From the NCBI GenBank assembly GCA_001801405.1, contig MGXQ01000029.1, forward strand, positions 1-13,670: a stretch of DNA of 13,670 bases, written 5' to 3'. The notes under the pieces were generated by a model. The model saw nothing but the letters and a program-made list of their open reading frames with translations, had not been told where the DNA came from and searched no databases. A program made the translations under genes and the position numbers. The stretch comes from Gammaproteobacteria bacterium RIFCSPHIGHO2_02_FULL_42_13. GTDB lineage: Bacteria; Pseudomonadota; Gammaproteobacteria; UBA12402. Positions 7,906 through 13,670 of this stretch are shown here, one piece after another (the stretch's first letter is position 1; every line of letters begins with the position of its first letter).

Positions 7906-9393
7906 ATGAATATTTTATTGATTTACCCCAACACACAAGAACATGGGGATATTCCGATTTCGCTTACCATTTTAACCGCAGTACTAAAAAAAGCTCACCA
8001 TATCGTCCATGTTTTTGACTGCTCACTGTATACCCCTGAAACAGATTTACATAGTATTAAAGAAAGCTTTGGTATGTTTAAAGCAGCACCCCAAGCACCC
8101 ATTTCCCCTCCACCGCGTCACAACCTCGATAACTTAGCGGCAGACTTGGTCAACATGATCAAAGACAATAACATTCATCTTGTTGGGATAACCGCCACGT
8201 CAGGAACATATCCTTTAGGACTACAATGCAGTCGGTACATTAAAAATAAACTGCCAGAAATAAAAGTAATTTTTGGCGGCATTCACCCCACCATCTGTCC
8301 TGAAGAAGTCATTAAAGAAAAATCCGTCGATATGATTTGTATCGGCGAAGGCGAAGATGCGCTAGTAGAACTGTGCAACGCACAAGATAAAAATGAACCC
8401 AATCAAAATATTCAAAATCTATGGATCAAAGAGAACGAGAACACTATTCATAGAAACCCACTTCGCCCTTTTAAAGATTTAGATACATTACCCACTCAAG
8501 ATTTCAGCGGATTTCATGAGTATGACTTTTATCGTCCGCTTGACGGCAAAATATACAAAATGTTAAACACGGAGATAAGTCGTGGATGCGTTTTTCTATG
8601 CCATTACTGTTCAAATGCACATTTAAGAGAAGTCTTCACAGAGTGCGGCACTTATCATCGTCGAAAATCTCCGGAACTCGCCATCAAACATCTTAAAACA
8701 CTAACAGAAAAATATGATTTTGATGCAATTCGATTTTGGGATGAAGACTTTACTGCCTTTCCCGCATCTTATTTAAAAAAATTATCTGAATTATACAAAA
8801 AAGAAATTGGCCTTCCTTTTGTTGTGTACGCAGGAACAAGGACTGTCACCGAAGAAAAAATCCAATATCTTAAAGAAATGGGCTGCATAACGCTAGCCAT
8901 GGCCATTGAAAGTGGTAACTATTGGATAAGAAAATATATCTTAAATAGAGATATTACCGATGAAGATATTATCCAAAAATACAAAATAGTGAAAAAAAGC
9001 GGTATACGCGTTTCCGCTTACAACATGATTGGCCTTCCGTTTGAAACAAGAAAAATGGTATTTGATACCATTGCATTAAACCGAAAAGTACAAGCATCAA
9101 CCTCCTCTGTCGCGGCCTATCAACCTTATCCTAAAACAAGATTAGCAAATATCGCAATGGAATTCGGCATGCTGAACAAAACACCCGCTTATAATTCTGT
9201 GCGAACTGATTTAAATTCACCCCACATGACTACAGAAGAAATTGAAGGACTCGTTAGAACTTTTTCTCTTTACACCAAGCTCCCAAGAAAATTTTTTCCC
9301 ATTTTAGAAAAATGCGAGCGAGATGCGGAATTTGCGAAAAAAACTTTCCCAAAATTAATAACGCAAATTCCGGAGAAGCTTTGTCAAGACTAA
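7906..9393 (+). CDS. B12-binding domain radical SAM protein
   Basis: The 495-aa protein has the two-domain plan of cobalamin-dependent radical SAM enzymes. An N-terminal Rossmann-like domain (1-160) begins MNILLIYPN and contains LVGITATSG and IFGGIHPT, but the DxHxxG motif is not seen, so cobalamin may bind without a lower His ligand or not at all. The radical SAM domain starts near 220 with SRGCVFLCHYC, giving the cluster ligands C228, C232 and C235 (CxxxCxxC). FWDEDFTAFP, LAMAIESG and a GLPFET segment follow. The substrate cannot be told. No biosynthetic genes adjoin it. It starts 21 bp after the helical protein gene with a weak Shine-Dalgarno (AGAG), so it may be cotranscribed. Its AT-rich codon choice would suit recent acquisition. 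Confidence 0.9.
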   Translation: MNILLIYPNTQEHGDIPISLTILTAVLKKAHHIVHVFDCSLYTPETDLHSIKESFGMFKAAPQAPISPPPRHNLDNLAADLVNMIKDNNIHLVGITATSGTYPLGLQCSRYIKNKLPEIKVIFGGIHPTICPEEVIKEKSVDMICIGEGEDALVELCNAQDKNEPNQNIQNLWIKENENTIHRNPLRPFKDLDTLPTQDFSGFHEYDFYRPLDGKIYKMLNTEISRGCVFLCHYCSNAHLREVFTECGTYHRRKSPELAIKHLKTLTEKYDFDAIRFWDEDFTAFPASYLKKLSELYKKEIGLPFVVYAGTRTVTEEKIQYLKEMGCITLAMAIESGNYWIRKYILNRDITDEDIIQKYKIVKKSGIRVSAYNMIGLPFETRKMVFDTIALNRKVQASTSSVAAYQPYPKTRLANIAMEFGMLNKTPAYNSVRTDLNSPHMTTEEIEGLVRTFSLYTKLPRKFFPILEKCERDAEFAKKTFPKLITQIPEKLCQD

Positions 9394-9405
9394 AACTTTT
9401 AACAA

Positions 9406-9425
9406 CTCGGCCGCAAGCGGCCGAG
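9406..9425 (+). terminator. Perfect GC-rich hairpin after the radical SAM gene
   Basis: CTCGGCCGC-AA-GCGGCCGAG is a perfect 9-bp inverted repeat starting 12 nt after the stop codon and followed by ATTGTTTCC, a weak U tract. A 2-nt loop must open to about 4 nt. It may end the operon or belong to the palindrome family in this spacer. Confidence 0.5.
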
Positions 9426-9476
9426 ATTGTTTCCTTAATTGATTTCGCCTGCGCGGCAAAGCCGCGCGAACGGCGA

Positions 9477-9508
9477 CCAGAGGGGAGCATTGCATTGCTC
9501 CCCTCTGG
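9477..9508. repeat. 13-bp perfect inverted repeat
   Basis: CCAGAGGGGAGCA and its exact reverse complement TGCTCCCCTCTGG flank the 6-nt loop TTGCAT. This is the strongest hairpin in the spacer. No T-run follows, so it is more likely a repeat element or a double-stranded DNA target than a terminator. Confidence 0.65.
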
Positions 9509-9631
9509 ACTCCCCAGCGCCCTTGTCTCCGCCGCAAGCAGCGGAGATTTCTTACTTTTAATATCATGTTTAATGTTCGGGCGAAAATATGGCGCAAATG
9601 TAAGCCATATCTTACTGTATGTAATCCGCGC

Positions 9632-9644
9632 AGCTCTGAGCTGC
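9632..9644 (+). repeat. AGCTCTGAGCTGC repeat, copy A
   Basis: First of four copies of a 13-nt sequence whose core is a palindrome (AGCTC-T-GAGCT). It lies just past the 3' end of nudF and continues as CGGAAGGCAG, similar to the GGAAA that follows copy C. Confidence 0.6.
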
Positions 9645-9671
9645 CGGAAGGCAGGCGCAGCAAGTGTTTTA

Positions 9672-10316
9672 TCATATCTGTTCTGCCCAGCTCTGAGCTG
9701 CAGCCAAACGCTTATCCGGAACTTGCGTTAATAATTTTATTTCCAACCACTGCAATGCAATAATCGCCGTCATGTTCGTCACCGACCCATCGTGCAATAA
9801 CTGAAACGCTTCTTCGACATCCAACACATGCACCAGAATATTTTCAGCCTCATTTTTTATGCCATAAATGCCGCCAACATTTGTCGCATCGATACGGCCA
9901 CAAAATAAGGCCACGGTTTCTGTGCAAGCACCCGGGCTCGCATAAAAATTACAAATGGGTGTTAATTCCAACAGATCTAATCCGGCTTCTTCTTTGGATT
10001 CGCGCGCCGCCAATTGCTCAGGTGTTTCATGAGGTTCTAAAATTCCTGCCACCACCTCAAGCAACCAAGGGCTTTTTTTATCTTGCATCGCGCCAATACG
10101 AAATTGCTCAATCAAAATTACTTTTCTTAAAATCGGATCGTAAGGCAAAACAGCCGCGGCATGTCCGCGCTCAAAAAGCTCACGATTCACCACCGGCCCC
10201 CAACCGCCTTCAAATAAGCGATAACGCATCTGATAACTATCGATTTTAAAATATCCATGATATTTGTTTTCTTTGGCTATAATCTCAACATCGTCCTTCG
10301 TCATGCGGCGAATCAT
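9672..10316 (-). CDS. nudF: ADP-ribose pyrophosphatase, Nudix family
   Basis: The 214-aa protein hydrolyses ADP-ribose to AMP and ribose 5-phosphate, removing a reactive sugar nucleotide. The Nudix box is complete: G91, E97, R105, E106, E109, E110 and G112 (GILEPHE...RESKEEAGL). The N-terminal YHGYFKIDSYQMRYRLFEGG, the ERGHAAAVLPYDP strand, LIEQFRIGA, NFYASPGACTE and the late IALQWLE segment follow E. coli NudF closely. The start at 10316 is preceded by GAGGGG; a second in-frame ATG at 10304 is less well placed. The last dozen residues (LAAAQSWAEQI) lie beyond the normal NudF core and are partly encoded by a repeat copy at 9689-9701. The gene stands alone on the minus strand, with palindromic repeats on both sides. 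Confidence 0.95.
   Translation of the reverse strand: MIRRMTKDDVEIIAKENKYHGYFKIDSYQMRYRLFEGGWGPVVNRELFERGHAAAVLPYDPILRKVILIEQFRIGAMQDKKSPWLLEVVAGILEPHETPEQLAARESKEEAGLDLLELTPICNFYASPGACTETVALFCGRIDATNVGGIYGIKNEAENILVHVLDVEEAFQLLHDGSVTNMTAIIALQWLEIKLLTQVPDKRLAAAQSWAEQI
9689..9701 (+). repeat. AGCTCTGAGCTGC repeat, copy B, inside the nudF 3' end
   Basis: An exact copy of the 13-nt repeat that overlaps the last codons of nudF, contributing the residues around AAAQSW. It shares orientation with copies A and C. Confidence 0.6.
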
Positions 10317-10335
10317 GGCAACCCCTCGCGTGTAC

Positions 10336-10388
10336 AGCTCTGAGCTGCGGAAACTCAGTCACAGCGCGGCTTTCAGCAGCTCAGAGCT
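10336..10388. repeat. 18-bp inverted repeat (copies C and D of AGCTCTGAGCTGC)
   Basis: The left arm 10336-10353 (AGCTCTGAGCTGCGGAAA) and right arm 10371-10388 (TTTCAGCAGCTCAGAGCT) pair with one mismatch around a 17-nt spacer. It sits between the nudF start and the DUF2845 genes, so a cruciform or RNA hairpin here could affect the nudF leader. The arms are diverged copies of the same element seen at 9632 and 9689, with the right arm inverted. Confidence 0.65.
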
Positions 10389-10418
10389 AATTGATACGGT
10401 AAATGATTAATGATACGC

Positions 10419-10427
10419 TGTTATATA
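10419..10427 (+). promoter_or_regulatory. Possible extended -10 for the DUF2845 pair
   Basis: TGT followed by TATATA gives an extended -10 shape 23 bp before the preferred ATG at 10451. No clear -35 is present, though a TTGATA lies further up at 10391. An AAGGA at about 10438-10442 is the ribosome binding site. Confidence 0.3.
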
Positions 10428-10450
10428 CGTTAATCAAAAGGATTATTAAG

Positions 10451-10957
10451 ATGAGAAAATTATTACTGTTCACCTTGATATTGATGTTACCAATGTCTCA
10501 GGCCTTTTCGCTTTTTTTGTGCAATAATGATGATAACTACGTCCGTTTAGGCGATACGATACATGAAGTGAAAACTCTTTGCGGCGAACCGATTGCGAAA
10601 ACGCTCCGAACCATCAAAACACATGACAATGAAAAAATCGCGCAGTGGATCTATAACGATCCCAACACAAATAAAGAATCGCTCGCCGTCACCTTTGTAA
10701 ACGACAAAGCCATTCACATACAAGTCGATGGCGAAAACGTTAAACAAACGACGCAGTGCAACACAAGCACTCCCTTTAACTTAGGCGACAACCAAGATTT
10801 ACTTTACAAACTTTGTAAAGAACCCACATTAAAAAAAATAGGCAATCATGCAGCACCCGGACCCAAACAAGAACAAACCGTATTAACCTATCCCAATGGC
10901 GATACAGGCACAAGCCAATTAATTTTTATGGATGATAAATTAGTTGCAATAGAATAA
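10451..10957 (+). CDS. DUF2845-like exported protein, first of tandem pair
   Basis: The preferred start at 10451 gives 168 aa beginning with a clean signal peptide (MRKLLLFTLILMLPMSQAFS). An ATG at 10403 would add 16 residues and lacks a Shine-Dalgarno. AAGGA lies 8 nt before 10451. The mature part is built of two similar halves. Each has Cys, then LGD, then a Cys followed by a Pro (C24/C44 CGEP; C103/C122 CKEP), then a strand-rich stretch ending in a VTFVNDKA or LIFMDDKL segment. The four cysteines could form two disulfides in the periplasm. This is the DUF2845 pattern, whose function is unknown; the half-repeat resembles a SmpA/BLIP-like fold. It abuts its paralogue with no gap. Confidence 0.8.
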   Translation: MRKLLLFTLILMLPMSQAFSLFLCNNDDNYVRLGDTIHEVKTLCGEPIAKTLRTIKTHDNEKIAQWIYNDPNTNKESLAVTFVNDKAIHIQVDGENVKQTTQCNTSTPFNLGDNQDLLYKLCKEPTLKKIGNHAAPGPKQEQTVLTYPNGDTGTSQLIFMDDKLVAIE

Positions 10958-11467
10958 ATGAAAAAAATATTACTATTAACATTAATACTGATCACTCCAG
11001 TCGCTTATGCGGCTTCTTATTTTTTCTGCAACAAAACAAATCAGTATGTAAGCCTTGGCAATTCACTCGAACAAGTACAAACCAATTGCGGCACACCAGT
11101 AACCACAACAACAAAAATAATCCCCAATCAAAAAACACAAAAAGCAGAACAATGGACCTATAATTACAAGCCTAATTCTGTACCCGCCGAACCGCAAAAA
11201 AATGCCCTGATCGTCACTTTTATCGACAATAAAGCGACGAACATAGCAAGATCAGGACAAACGCCCCCCTGCCGCCCCGACGTTCAATTGAAAAAAGGTG
11301 ACAGCCCAAATTTATTGTATCAATTTTGCAAACAACCCAGTATTAAAAAAACGATCACACAACCTGACGGTTCCGATCAAACACAAACGATCATCACATA
11401 CCCAAACGGACAAAATGCGACGATCCAATTGACGTTTATTGATGGGAAGTTAACAGGAATTGAGTAG
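10958..11467 (+). CDS. DUF2845-like exported protein, second of tandem pair
   Basis: This 169-aa paralogue begins directly after the stop of the first copy (TAA then ATG), so translation is probably coupled. The signal peptide is MKKILLLTLILITPVAYAAS. The four cysteines keep their places (C24, C44, C105, C124), as do QYVSLGNS, the CGTP and CKQP turns, the TYPNG segment and the LTFIDGKLTGIE ending. By eye the two copies share roughly 40% of residues, with the middle linker least conserved. The same two-half internal repeat is present. The pair looks like an old local duplication of an already internally duplicated gene. The role is unknown; an envelope location follows from the signal peptide. 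Confidence 0.8.
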   Translation: MKKILLLTLILITPVAYAASYFFCNKTNQYVSLGNSLEQVQTNCGTPVTTTTKIIPNQKTQKAEQWTYNYKPNSVPAEPQKNALIVTFIDNKATNIARSGQTPPCRPDVQLKKGDSPNLLYQFCKQPSIKKTITQPDGSDQTQTIITYPNGQNATIQLTFIDGKLTGIE

Positions 11468-11469
11468 GT

Positions 11470-11536
11470 AGGTTGGGCCGTAAGGCCCAGCAAATTATTC
11501 CTGTTGGGCTTCGCTACATTTTATTTGGCCCAACCT
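11470..11536. repeat. GGTTGGGCC palindromic repeat, possible bidirectional terminator
   Basis: AGGTTGGGCC (11470-11479) and GGCCCAACCT (11527-11536) are perfect 10-bp arms. Inside the left side TGGGCC-GTAA-GGCCCA (11474-11489) makes its own tight hairpin, and a TTGGGC at 11504-11509 gives a further partial match. It lies between two converging genes and overlaps the 3' end of the protease-like gene. The nested arrangement resembles a dispersed palindromic element that may also serve as terminator. Confidence 0.6.
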
Positions 11537-12932
11537 GCCGTGCTTTTTCCCCAACAACACATCGCGCAATAGTCGCACCACCACCAGAACAAACACTTGC
11601 GCCAACAACCCCAGCGAGTGCAGAAAGCGCAACAAATTCTGTTGTTGTGAGAGATGCAACAAAAGCGGTCAAACCCAAAATTGATAAAGCAAGCGCCCCG
11701 GGAGGTGTAACCAATAAAAGTATGCCTATCGCTCCGCCCACAACAGCCCCCGCCGCACCCCCAATTCCAGCACAAATACCAATATCTTTAAAAAAACCAG
11801 GCATATTTTGCTTATACTCTACAACAGTATGTAGCTCAGCTTTTAATGTTGATATCGGCGCCAATGACGAAGGCTGTGGTGCTGCAGGAGCAACAGGAGC
11901 AGGAGCAGGAGCAGGAGCACCACCAGCAGGAGCAACAGCAGCAGGAGCGACAAAAACCTGTGGTTTTCCATACGACTCTTCTGGACGAATCAATATTTGC
12001 ACATCCTTGTTTGGTTCACCTGCATAGGAGCTTGGGAGGTATGTCAACCCATGAACCGCTTGCGTAACAATCTCTTCGGTTGACCGCGAAAGAGGATCCA
12101 AGCCCGTAATCACGTGTACAGCTGGATCATTCGCATCATGTGATAAAATATCTAAAGACCCCTCAGGCGACACTGGCCGACCTGTTTGTGTCATTAAAAG
12201 CATATAGCCCACCATACGATCGCGCTCTTCATCACTAAGCTGGCGAGAACCCGTTATATCATAGGGCCAGTCCAGCACCCAATCAGGTAGTGTATGCCCT
12301 GCCAACATGAGTGCATTGAATACCGTGAATACACCACAAGAATTATCGCCAGGTTGTGTAATCGGCTGATAAATCTTTTGCTTTGTCGAAAAATGAAACC
12401 ATAAACACTCAGTGACATTACTATTCAATGCGTTAACCAACCTTGTCAATAAATATTCCCTTATCTCCCTAGCACCAGAAGAACGCGCAACGTTCACCGA
12501 GTCAACCATTGAAATTGAAATTTCTTGATCGGATACCTTTTCAAAAACCAATAAAACATAATGACCTATCCCTAAAGAAATAGGCTGAAAAACTTTTTTT
12601 AATTCTGGGTCTATGCTGAATTTTTCAACCACACTATCTGGATTGCTTTTCGATCCGGCCAAAAGTTCTTGTACTAATAGTCCTGATGTAGGAATCTGAC
12701 CGGGATGAAATGTTAACCATTTTAGTCGAGTATATGTGTCGCCTGAAGAAAATAATCCTCGCAAAATGGCTTTTTCTTTAATCTCTTCTTCTCTCAATCT
12801 GATCAGATTATAACTAAAATCTCGATTCGAAAACCAAACAACTCGATCACCTTCTCGCGGATTCTCGGGAATTAAAAAAACATAGTCACCCTTCTCGGGA
12901 TGATTTTGTATGTTAACAACCACGCGTTTCAT
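11514..12932 (-). CDS. Candidate effector: Ulp1/C48-like protease with C-terminal membrane segments
   Basis: This 472-aa protein has a clear CE-clan peptidase signature in its N-terminal half. GIGHYVLLVFE gives H124, ISMVDSVN gives D144, and QPGDNSCGVFTVFNALML gives Q193 and C199, with the 6-residue Q-to-C gap found in Ulp1. Residues 200-328 have no motif I know. A Pro/Ala linker runs 329-353. Then a glycine-zipper hydrophobic stretch (385-409, GIGGAAGAVVGGAIGILLLV) and two more hydrophobic segments (411-427, 432-449) suggest membrane insertion. No signal peptide is present. The last eight residues (QVGPNKM region) are encoded by the palindromic repeat at 11470-11536. The promoter matches that of the gene at 2064. 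I infer a translocated, membrane-anchored deSUMOylase, deubiquitinase or NEDD8-type protease; activity and secretion are unproven. GGAG lies 11 nt before the ATG. Confidence 0.65.
   Translation of the reverse strand: MKRVVVNIQNHPEKGDYVFLIPENPREGDRVVWFSNRDFSYNLIRLREEEIKEKAILRGLFSSGDTYTRLKWLTFHPGQIPTSGLLVQELLAGSKSNPDSVVEKFSIDPELKKVFQPISLGIGHYVLLVFEKVSDQEISISMVDSVNVARSSGAREIREYLLTRLVNALNSNVTECLWFHFSTKQKIYQPITQPGDNSCGVFTVFNALMLAGHTLPDWVLDWPYDITGSRQLSDEERDRMVGYMLLMTQTGRPVSPEGSLDILSHDANDPAVHVITGLDPLSRSTEEIVTQAVHGLTYLPSSYAGEPNKDVQILIRPEESYGKPQVFVAPAAVAPAGGAPAPAPAPVAPAAPQPSSLAPISTLKAELHTVVEYKQNMPGFFKDIGICAGIGGAAGAVVGGAIGILLLVTPPGALALSILGLTAFVASLTTTEFVALSALAGVVGASVCSGGGATIARCVVGEKARQVGPNKM
11895..11918. 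repeat. Four tandem AGGAGC hexamers in a coding region
   Basis: Four perfect AGGAGC units, with further imperfect copies out to about 11950, encode the alternating Ala-Pro part of the linker in the minus-strand protease-like gene. Gain or loss of units would keep the frame, so the linker length may vary between strains. Confidence 0.7.
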
Positions 12933-12967
12933 GCTATTAAAGGCTCCAATTTATACCCTCTAATAGA

Positions 12968-13000
12968 AGTATAGCGCAGAAAGCTTAAGGAAAACTTAAG
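12968..13000 (-). promoter_or_regulatory. PmrA-like box plus -10 element for the gene at 12932
   Basis: Read on the minus strand, CTTAAG (13000-12995), five bases, CTTAAG (12989-12984), ten bases, then TATACT (12973-12968). The 11-bp half-site period, 10-bp gap and -10 are the same as at 1997-2029, and both sites contain TGCGCTATACT. The predicted start near 12961 leaves a leader of about 29 nt. The half-sites here are perfect CTTAAG, also the enteric PmrA form. Confidence 0.7.
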
Positions 13001-13019
13001 AACCCAAGGCATGCTCAAA

Positions 13020-13061
13020 AAAATGTAAAAAAAACCGCCTAAAGGCAGGCTTTTACATTTT
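13020..13061. terminator. Long hairpin terminator of tRNA-Glu
   Basis: Eleven-base arms AAAATGTAAAA (13020-13030) and TTTTACATTTT (13051-13061) enclose a GC-rich inner stem (GCC-TTTA-GGC on the minus strand). Reading from the tRNA, the inner stem is followed by eight T residues, then ACA and seven more T, a good intrinsic terminator. Symmetric arms could also stop transcription from the other side. Confidence 0.7.
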
Positions 13062-13136
13062 GGCGCTCCCTAGGGGACTCGAACCCCTGTTCCCGCCGTG
13101 AGAGGGCGACGTCCTAGACCACTAGACGAAGGGAGC
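13061..13136 (-). tRNA. tRNA-Glu, anticodon CTC
   Basis: The 76-nt minus-strand sequence folds as a cloverleaf. The acceptor stem is GCTCCCT/AGGGAGC, followed by G and an encoded CCA. The anticodon stem TCGCC/GGCGG encloses the loop CTCTCAC, whose anticodon CTC lies at 13102-13100. The T arm contains GGTTCGAGTCCCC. Apart from the anticodon base and acceptor stem it closely follows E. coli tRNA-Glu (TTC). A CTC anticodon reads GAG only, so another tRNA-Glu with TTC must exist elsewhere for GAA. Confidence 0.95.
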
Positions 13137-13176
13137 ATATTCATATTTAAGTGGAATAAACCTAACTAGTGATGCT

Positions 13177-13204
13177 ATTATATCCAACAAAAAATGGATC
13201 ACAA
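13177..13204 (-). promoter_or_regulatory. Promoter of tRNA-Glu
   Basis: On the minus strand TTGTGA (13204-13199), a 16-bp spacer and a perfect TATAAT (13182-13177). The start would fall near 13170, giving a leader of about 34 nt for RNase P to remove. Confidence 0.6.
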
Positions 13205-13247
13205 GGAATGAATAAGAATAACGCAACGGAATAAACGCAGGACAATC

Positions 13248-13670
13248 ATGAGCAAAATACAGCCAATTCGGAAAATAATCCCCTATCAGGCGCACCATAT
13301 TGCGAGCAAAAATATTCCACCGAATGCGATTTCCGTTATTCAGCATCTAAAAGCAGCCGGTTTTGAAGCCTATTTGGTTGGGGGCTGTGTGCGTGATTTA
13401 TTGGTTCACCAAATACCTAAAGATTTTGACGTTGCGACCAATGCATTGCCAAACCAGGTCAGACAACTCTTTCGTCGTTGCCGCTTAATCGGACGACGCT
13501 TCCGCTTGGCACATGTTTATTTTGGACGAGAGATCATTGAAGTCGCCACGTTTCGCGCGAGTCACGAAGGCGCATCCGAAGACAAAGGGCATACCAAAAA
13601 CGGCGTCATCGTGCGCGATAATGTTTACGGCACCATCGAAGAAGATGCGATGCGACGCGATTTTACATTA
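13248..13670 (+). CDS. pcnB: Poly(A) polymerase I (PcnB), 5' part; gene runs off the window
   Basis: PcnB adds poly(A) tails to RNA 3' ends and so promotes decay. The first 141 codons are present and open to the window edge. The nucleotidyltransferase core is visible: AYLVGGCVRDLL (about residues 46-57), then KDFDVATNA with the metal-binding D-x-D pair, QLFRRCRLIGRRFRLAHV, EIIEVATFRASHEG and IEEDAMRRDFTL. The CRLIGRRFRLAHV segment and the ATFR...RRDFT run favour PcnB over CCA-adding enzyme. An AGGA at 13239-13242 lies 5 nt before the ATG. It is divergent from tRNA-Glu, and the tRNA promoter overlaps its upstream region. Confidence 0.95.
   Translation, partial: MSKIQPIRKIIPYQAHHIASKNIPPNAISVIQHLKAAGFEAYLVGGCVRDLLVHQIPKDFDVATNALPNQVRQLFRRCRLIGRRFRLAHVYFGREIIEVATFRASHEGASEDKGHTKNGVIVRDNVYGTIEEDAMRRDFTL

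Larger units (their letters stand above)
9394..9671. repeat. Palindrome-rich spacer between radical SAM gene and nudF
   Basis: I see no credible gene in these 278 bp. Four GC-rich inverted repeats stand in a row: 9406-9425 (9-bp arms), 9451-9467 (GCGCGGC-AAA-GCCGCGC), 9477-9508 (13-bp arms CCAGAGGGGAGCA/TGCTCCCCTCTGG around a 6-nt loop), and 9526-9547 (TCTCCGC/GCGGAGA). The first and fourth share GCCGCAAGC in the loop region and are both followed by GAGATT. A copy of the AGCTCTGAGCTGC repeat follows at 9632, running into a small hairpin CTGCC-GGAA-GGCAG (9641-9654). The spacer is more GC-rich than the genes on either side. It resembles an accumulation of short palindromic elements. Confidence 0.7.

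Noticed and set aside
9312..9731. Overlapping frames on both strands (9312-9731 plus, 9355-9675 minus)
   Set aside because: They are open only because the palindromes are GC-rich; the products are Arg/Ala/Ser-rich, start inside the radical SAM gene or run into nudF, and show no domain.
11473..12067. Plus-strand frames rich in Ala/Pro/Thr or Gln/Glu
   Set aside because: These are antisense readings of the hexamer-repeat linker of the minus-strand protease-like gene.
12950..12955. TATAAA on the minus strand as -10 of the gene at 12932
   Set aside because: It would leave a leader too short to hold the GGAG site, while the upstream TATACT has the same spacing from the CTTAAG pair as the other protease-like promoter.

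Overview
This window looks like a chromosomal segment of a gammaproteobacterium, most likely from the order Legionellales (Coxiella, Legionella, Aquicella or Berkiella type). Three things point there. The housekeeping proteins (ParE, Upp, PcnB, NudF) are clearly gammaproteobacterial. Glycolysis appears to use a pyrophosphate-dependent phosphofructokinase. Two unfamiliar genes carry promoters that closely resemble the PmrA box used to control Dot/Icm effectors in this order. Base composition is moderate to AT-rich. The assignment is inference from gene content.

Layout from left to right. Positions 1-1882 (minus) hold parE, lacking only the last few codons. Diverging from it is a 564-aa protein (2064-3758) with a C-terminal Ulp1/C48-like cysteine protease signature. 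Next come two minus-strand genes in one operon, pfp (5573-4323) and a small Cys-rich single-pass membrane protein (4309-3797). upp follows on the plus strand. A recognisable promoter just after upp drives three tightly packed genes: a membrane-tethered CPHC thioredoxin-like protein, a membrane protein with a CPIC motif, and a soluble helical protein. A B12-binding/radical SAM gene follows 21 bp later and ends in a palindrome-rich stretch (9394-9671). nudF (minus) is surrounded by four copies of a 13-nt palindromic repeat. Two tandem DUF2845-like periplasmic proteins follow. They converge on a second Ulp1-like protein (12932-11514, minus) whose C-terminal half has a Pro/Ala linker and glycine-zipper membrane segments. 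The right end has tRNA-Glu(CTC) on the minus strand with its own promoter and terminator, then the divergent start of pcnB, cut off by the window edge.

The main result is that the two protease-like genes, about 9 kb apart and on opposite strands, share one promoter design. Each has two TTAA-centred half-sites 11 bp apart, then exactly 10 bp, then TATACT, and both carry the same TGCGCTATACT block. With H-D-Q-C type catalytic residues visible in both proteins, they read as candidate co-regulated effector proteases acting on ubiquitin-like modifiers in a eukaryotic host. That function is inferred, not shown. A secondary theme is that short palindromic repeats have entered the 3' ends of at least two genes (nudF and the second protease), where they encode the final residues.
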